From positions 1 to 34,504 of the forward strand of contig JABHXF010000046.1 in the NCBI GenBank assembly GCA_018657385.1: 34,504 nt of DNA. The letters run 5' to 3'. Made by a program: the position numbers and the translations under genes. Shown here piece by piece: positions 31,213 to 34,504 of this stretch. This DNA is from Candidatus Woesearchaeota archaeon. GTDB taxonomy: Archaea; Nanobdellota; Nanobdellia; Woesearchaeales; DSVV01. How positions within the stretch are numbered: the first letter of the stretch is position 1; every line of letters begins with the position of its first letter. The notes under the pieces are model-generated. The model was not told where the DNA came from and searched no databases. It saw nothing but the letters and a program-made list of their open reading frames with translations.

Positions 31213-32541
31213 ATGGTATGTATAATAACATTTGCAAGAAGCTGGCAAACTTTGATCGCAGCAAGGGCATTAGGAAAACAAGGAATAACAGTTATCACTG
31301 CTGATAGTGAGAAATTTGCAACTACTTTCTTTTCAAAGTATAGTAAAAATAATTTCATATACACTGATCCTAACGAAAATGAGAACAAATTTGTAAATGA
31401 TTTAATTAAAAAAGCAAAGGAGTATAAAAAAAAATACAATGAAGAAATTATGCTTCTACCTGTTCATAAAGAAACATATACAATTTCTAAATATAGAAAA
31501 AAGTTAAGTAAACATATGAAAATATGTGTTGATGATTATGATAAAATAATGAGTGTACATAATAAAAGAAAAATACCTTTGCTTCTCAAAAAATATAAAA
31601 TACCTACCCCTAAAACAATAATAGTAAAAGATATTTTAGAATTATACAAAATAACTCCAAAACTAAATTTTCCTGTTTTTATTAAACTTCCTGAATCAGC
31701 TGCATCAATTGGACTAGTTAAAGTTAAGAATAGAGATGATTTAATCTATGAATTTAGTAATGCTGTTAAAAAATCTAAATTAAAACCAAGAAATTATCCT
31801 ATAATCCAAGAAGGTGTAGGTGGTGAAGATTATTGTGTAACTGCCTTGTTTAACAAAGGTAAAAAAAGAGCAATGATGACTTATAAGAATATAAAAACAT
31901 ATCCATACAAAAGTGGTCCAAGTGTATACAGAAAAAATGTCAACGCAGAAGAGATGGAAAAGATTGCCACAAAATTTCTTGAAAAAATCAAGTGGCATGG
32001 ACTTGCTGAGATTGATTTTAGAATGGGATCAGATAAAAAACCAGTTTTAATAGAAATCAATCCTAGATTTTGGGGTGGTCTGAATCAATCAGTAGCTTCA
32101 AATGTAAATTACCCATTATTAGCTTATGAAATCGCAGTAAATGGTGATTGTAAAACTATTAAAAAATATGATAAAAGTGTTAGAACTGAAAATCTCACAA
32201 CAGCTATATTAGCACTCTTTGATGAGATTAACAAAGATGAAAAAAAGAAAAAAGAGATTAAAAAGTTAGAAAAACATTGGAAAAAAGCATTTAAATCAAA
32301 CTTTAAGCTGCATATTTCTGAATTTTTCAAACAAGTTAAACATATCAACAATAAAAAATATACCAGGAAAAAAATTAAAGAGTTTGTTAAAAGAAGAAAT
32401 AAAATAACAAAAGATGATATTATTGATGTCAAAGATCCTTTTGTTGTTCTTGGAGTTCTTTATCCAATCCATTTATTTTTAAAATATGGAAAAGTTGACA
32501 AAAAAATGCTAACTGGTGAAGGATCAGGAAAGAAAAAATGA
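31213..32541 (+). CDS. ATP-grasp carboxylate-amine ligase family protein
   Basis: A 442-residue ATP-grasp enzyme expected to join a carboxylate to an amine through an acyl-phosphate. The N-terminal pre-ATP domain (about 1-115) begins ITFARSWQTLIAARALGKQGITVITAD. The ATP-grasp core shows FPVFIKLPESAASIGLVKV (153-171, with K158), the adenine-binding PIIQEGVGGEDYCVT (196-210) and the metal-binding EINPRFWGGLNQS (281-293). The layout is like PylC, D-aspartate ligase or carbamoyl-phosphate-synthase-like peptide ligases. The C-terminal extension (about 320-442) is Lys-rich and helical with no family seen. It overlaps the next gene by 4 bp (ATGA), implying translational coupling. Substrates are unknown. 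Confidence 0.88.
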   Translation: MVCIITFARSWQTLIAARALGKQGITVITADSEKFATTFFSKYSKNNFIYTDPNENENKFVNDLIKKAKEYKKKYNEEIMLLPVHKETYTISKYRKKLSKHMKICVDDYDKIMSVHNKRKIPLLLKKYKIPTPKTIIVKDILELYKITPKLNFPVFIKLPESAASIGLVKVKNRDDLIYEFSNAVKKSKLKPRNYPIIQEGVGGEDYCVTALFNKGKKRAMMTYKNIKTYPYKSGPSVYRKNVNAEEMEKIATKFLEKIKWHGLAEIDFRMGSDKKPVLIEINPRFWGGLNQSVASNVNYPLLAYEIAVNGDCKTIKKYDKSVRTENLTTAILALFDEINKDEKKKKEIKKLEKHWKKAFKSNFKLHISEFFKQVKHINNKKYTRKKIKEFVKRRNKITKDDIIDVKDPFVVLGVLYPIHLFLKYGKVDKKMLTGEGSGKKK

Positions 32542-34313
32542 AATATTACTATAAATTCCTTAAAAAACATTTTAATAAAAATAACATAATACCATTTATA
32601 ATATCATTTGTTCTTACTGCTGCAACATTTGTTGCAATAGTTACAAGACTTTTTTATCCATATCATGTACATGTTGGTCTTGGTTTTTATCTTGCATCGT
32701 GGGTTATTTACATTTACCCTTTTATCCATCATTTAAGTGTATCAAGAATTAAAAAAAATAAAAAATTTAAATTTTTCAAAAAATATTATATCTTTTTAAT
32801 AGGTATTACGTTTTTCTTAATATTCCTATATTTAATCTTTTCATTATTTCCAGTCAATAATATTAAGATTGCTAAGTCTGAAATACCAGAACTAATGGAA
32901 AAACTAGACAAAGATACAATATATCTTAAAGAAACTTTAGTATCATTAGATAAATCTTATGAAGAACTTATTAATTCAGAGTTATTAGGTTTAGATATGA
33001 AAAAAGCAACTCCTGAAAATACATATGAACTAAAAACTCTTTTTGCAAAAGTTGTTGATCATATAATAATATTAGAAAACTTTAATGAAGAATACAAGTA
33101 TTTTTATCAAATTAATTACTTTAAGTATCCTGAACTTAATATAAGAGCATTTGTTATTGCATATACATCTTACCTTACAAAATACAAGGTAACAATAAAT
33201 ATTGCAAATGAAATAAATAACAACTATTTTGTTGAGATGCAATTAAATGAAGTTTTGCCAGGGACTAACATATCTAATTCATATATGATATTAAAAAATA
33301 ATTTATATTATCCATCTACATCTGCAAAAATTGAAGCAGGTAACGCATATATAAAATATATTAAACAATTTCATTCACTTAATGATGATATTATAGAACT
33401 TATGGAAGTTGATTCAAAAGATTATTATGATTTACTTGGTGATACAGGTAAAATTTCATACATTAAACTTGACAGCATATTTGATACATTTGAAACACAT
33501 ACAATGGATCAATGGTTACCTATACAAAAAAGTGTCAGTAATCTCATGGGAGAAACAAGAATCAAAACAAGGCATCATAATATAATCACAATTGAAAGAA
33601 TTCAAGAGGTTTATGAAAAACTTGAACCAGGAGACATTATTTTCCAGAGAAGAAATTGGTATGTAAGCAATGCAGGTATGCCAGGATTCTGGACACATGC
33701 AGCATTATATGTTGGTACTTTAGATGTATTAGATGAATATTTTGAAGAAGAAGCAAAAGAATTATTAGGGATGAAAGTTAGTGAATATGTCAAGATAAAC
33801 TTCCCTAAATTATATGAAGATAAAAATAAGTTATATGAAGGGAAATATCCTTATACTACTATAGAAGGTAAAGCTGAAGGAATTATAATTCTTCCACTTG
33901 AAGTATCTGCAACATCAGATTATTTTGCAGCAATTAGGCCAAAACTTTCTAAGATGGATAAGCTTAAAGCCTTGCTTTATACATTTGATAATTATCTTAA
34001 GCCTTATGACTATAATTTTGATTTTGCATCAGAGGATGTCTTAGTATGTTCTGAACTTGTATATAAAGCTTATTTGCCGTCAGATAGTAAAGAGGGATTA
34101 AACTATGAATTAGAAAAAATAGCTGGAAGATGGATGCTTGCACCAAATGATATGGTCAGAATTTTCAACATGAAATATGGGACAAGCGAAGAACAAAATG
34201 AATTTGTATTTTTTATTGATGGAAATGAAGAAACCTTTAATTCTGAGTATAAAGGTGTTGAAGAGTTTAGAGAATCATGGAAAAGATCTAAATACACTAT
34301 TTTATTGGATTAA
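32538..34313 (+). CDS. Membrane-anchored permuted papain-like hydrolase (YiiX/C92 type)
   Basis: A 591-residue protein with three N-terminal hydrophobic helices (about 18-38, 48-66 and 83-105), an alpha-helical middle (110-355) and a C-terminal papain-like domain with permuted catalytic order. The domain starts KLEPGDIIFQRRNWYVSNAG (from about 361), has the catalytic His in WTHAALYVG (H387) and the catalytic Cys in VLVCSELVYKAYL (C504). This pattern matches the YiiX/YebB-like (peptidase C92, DUF830) amidase/lipid hydrolase group. The ATG overlaps the ATP-grasp stop by 4 bp. A ligase coupled to an amidase-like hydrolase suggests making and trimming or attaching an amide-linked product at the membrane; this is inference. 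Confidence 0.85.
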   Translation: MKYYYKFLKKHFNKNNIIPFIISFVLTAATFVAIVTRLFYPYHVHVGLGFYLASWVIYIYPFIHHLSVSRIKKNKKFKFFKKYYIFLIGITFFLIFLYLIFSLFPVNNIKIAKSEIPELMEKLDKDTIYLKETLVSLDKSYEELINSELLGLDMKKATPENTYELKTLFAKVVDHIIILENFNEEYKYFYQINYFKYPELNIRAFVIAYTSYLTKYKVTINIANEINNNYFVEMQLNEVLPGTNISNSYMILKNNLYYPSTSAKIEAGNAYIKYIKQFHSLNDDIIELMEVDSKDYYDLLGDTGKISYIKLDSIFDTFETHTMDQWLPIQKSVSNLMGETRIKTRHHNIITIERIQEVYEKLEPGDIIFQRRNWYVSNAGMPGFWTHAALYVGTLDVLDEYFEEEAKELLGMKVSEYVKINFPKLYEDKNKLYEGKYPYTTIEGKAEGIIILPLEVSATSDYFAAIRPKLSKMDKLKALLYTFDNYLKPYDYNFDFASEDVLVCSELVYKAYLPSDSKEGLNYELEKIAGRWMLAPNDMVRIFNMKYGTSEEQNEFVFFIDGNEETFNSEYKGVEEFRESWKRSKYTILLD

Positions 34314-34442
34314 TGAAATATATTTCTTATTATGATAGATTATAATCATAAATTACATAAGATATGTGCATAGCTTTTTTTATGATGTTGTTACTGCCTC
34401 AAATTTGTTATAGTGGCATTATATGTTTTTTTATATTGGGAA

Positions 34443-34501
34443 CTGAAATCCAATTATACACTACATAACGTGTTTTAATAAATTATTCAATGGGATTTCA
34501 G
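34443..34501. repeat. 9-bp inverted repeat near the window edge
   Basis: CTGAAATCC (34443-34451) and GGATTTCAG (34493-34501) are perfect inverted copies 41 nt apart. The gene-free tail 34314-34504 otherwise shows nothing I can name. The repeat may continue beyond the window, so it cannot be interpreted further. Confidence 0.4.
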
Positions 34502-34504
34502 CCA

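Overview
The window looks like chromosomal DNA from an AT-rich archaeon, most likely of the DPANN / Woesearchaeota kind. This is inferred from gene content and style; no rRNA or tRNA is present to place it. The archaeal signs are a free-standing Bud32 kinase of the KEOPS complex, archaeal-type riboflavin synthase, a CTP-dependent riboflavin kinase fused to a helix-turn-helix domain, a Nog1-like GTPase, an archaeal YhbY protein, type-2 cytidylate kinase, an NFACT-R (Rqc2-type) protein, and TATA boxes centred 26-28 nt upstream of many start codons.

Layout. 1-3839: a large secreted, membrane-anchored Ig-like surface protein on the minus strand, flanked by two inverted copies of a structured repeat, then a Gln/Pro-rich coiled-coil protein. 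4084-7342: a kinase-like protein of unknown role, Bud32, and a divergent nucleoside/MTA phosphorylase, each with its own promoter. 7496-10984: riboflavin region with a regulator/riboflavin kinase (rbkR), riboflavin synthase (ribC), lumazine synthase (ribH) and DHBP synthase (ribB), interrupted by one unknown gene on the other strand. 11006-15323 (minus): DegT-type aminotransferase, transaldolase, a secreted esterase with Ig-like modules, and a double zinc-ribbon protein. 15478-19530: cytidylate kinase, Nog1-like GTPase, two unknown proteins, YhbY. 19621-22914: cation/proton antiporter and NAD(P)HX repair enzyme. 23005-24851: winged-helix protein (apparently frameshifted) divergent from an iron alcohol dehydrogenase. 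24999-28811: circularly permuted GTPase, Fic protein, Zot/HerA-like membrane ATPase, TIM-barrel glycosidase-like protein. 28826-34313: lipoprotein serpin, NFACT-R protein, and an overlapping pair of ATP-grasp ligase plus membrane-anchored papain-like (C92) hydrolase.

The most striking feature is a family of six intergenic elements of 79-94 bp (34-121, 2943-3030, 8307-8392, 8892-8985, 23510-23600, 24871-24949). Each folds into the same tight three-way junction. Base changes between copies are compensatory in every helix, and one hairpin stem is swapped from GGC/GCC to GCC/GGC. Fixed G-U wobbles indicate one functional strand, so they look like an undescribed structured RNA or RNA-like mobile repeat. 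Two copies are inverted around the surface-protein gene.

Two start modes are visible. Many genes (kinases, GTPases, Fic, ATP-grasp and others) are predicted to be leaderless. Another set (surface proteins, serpin, rbkR, ribB, transaldolase, alcohol dehydrogenase, yhbY) has GGAGGTGA-like Shine-Dalgarno sites. Three minus-strand genes are followed directly by imperfect inverted arrays of short degenerate words that look like 3'-end hairpins.
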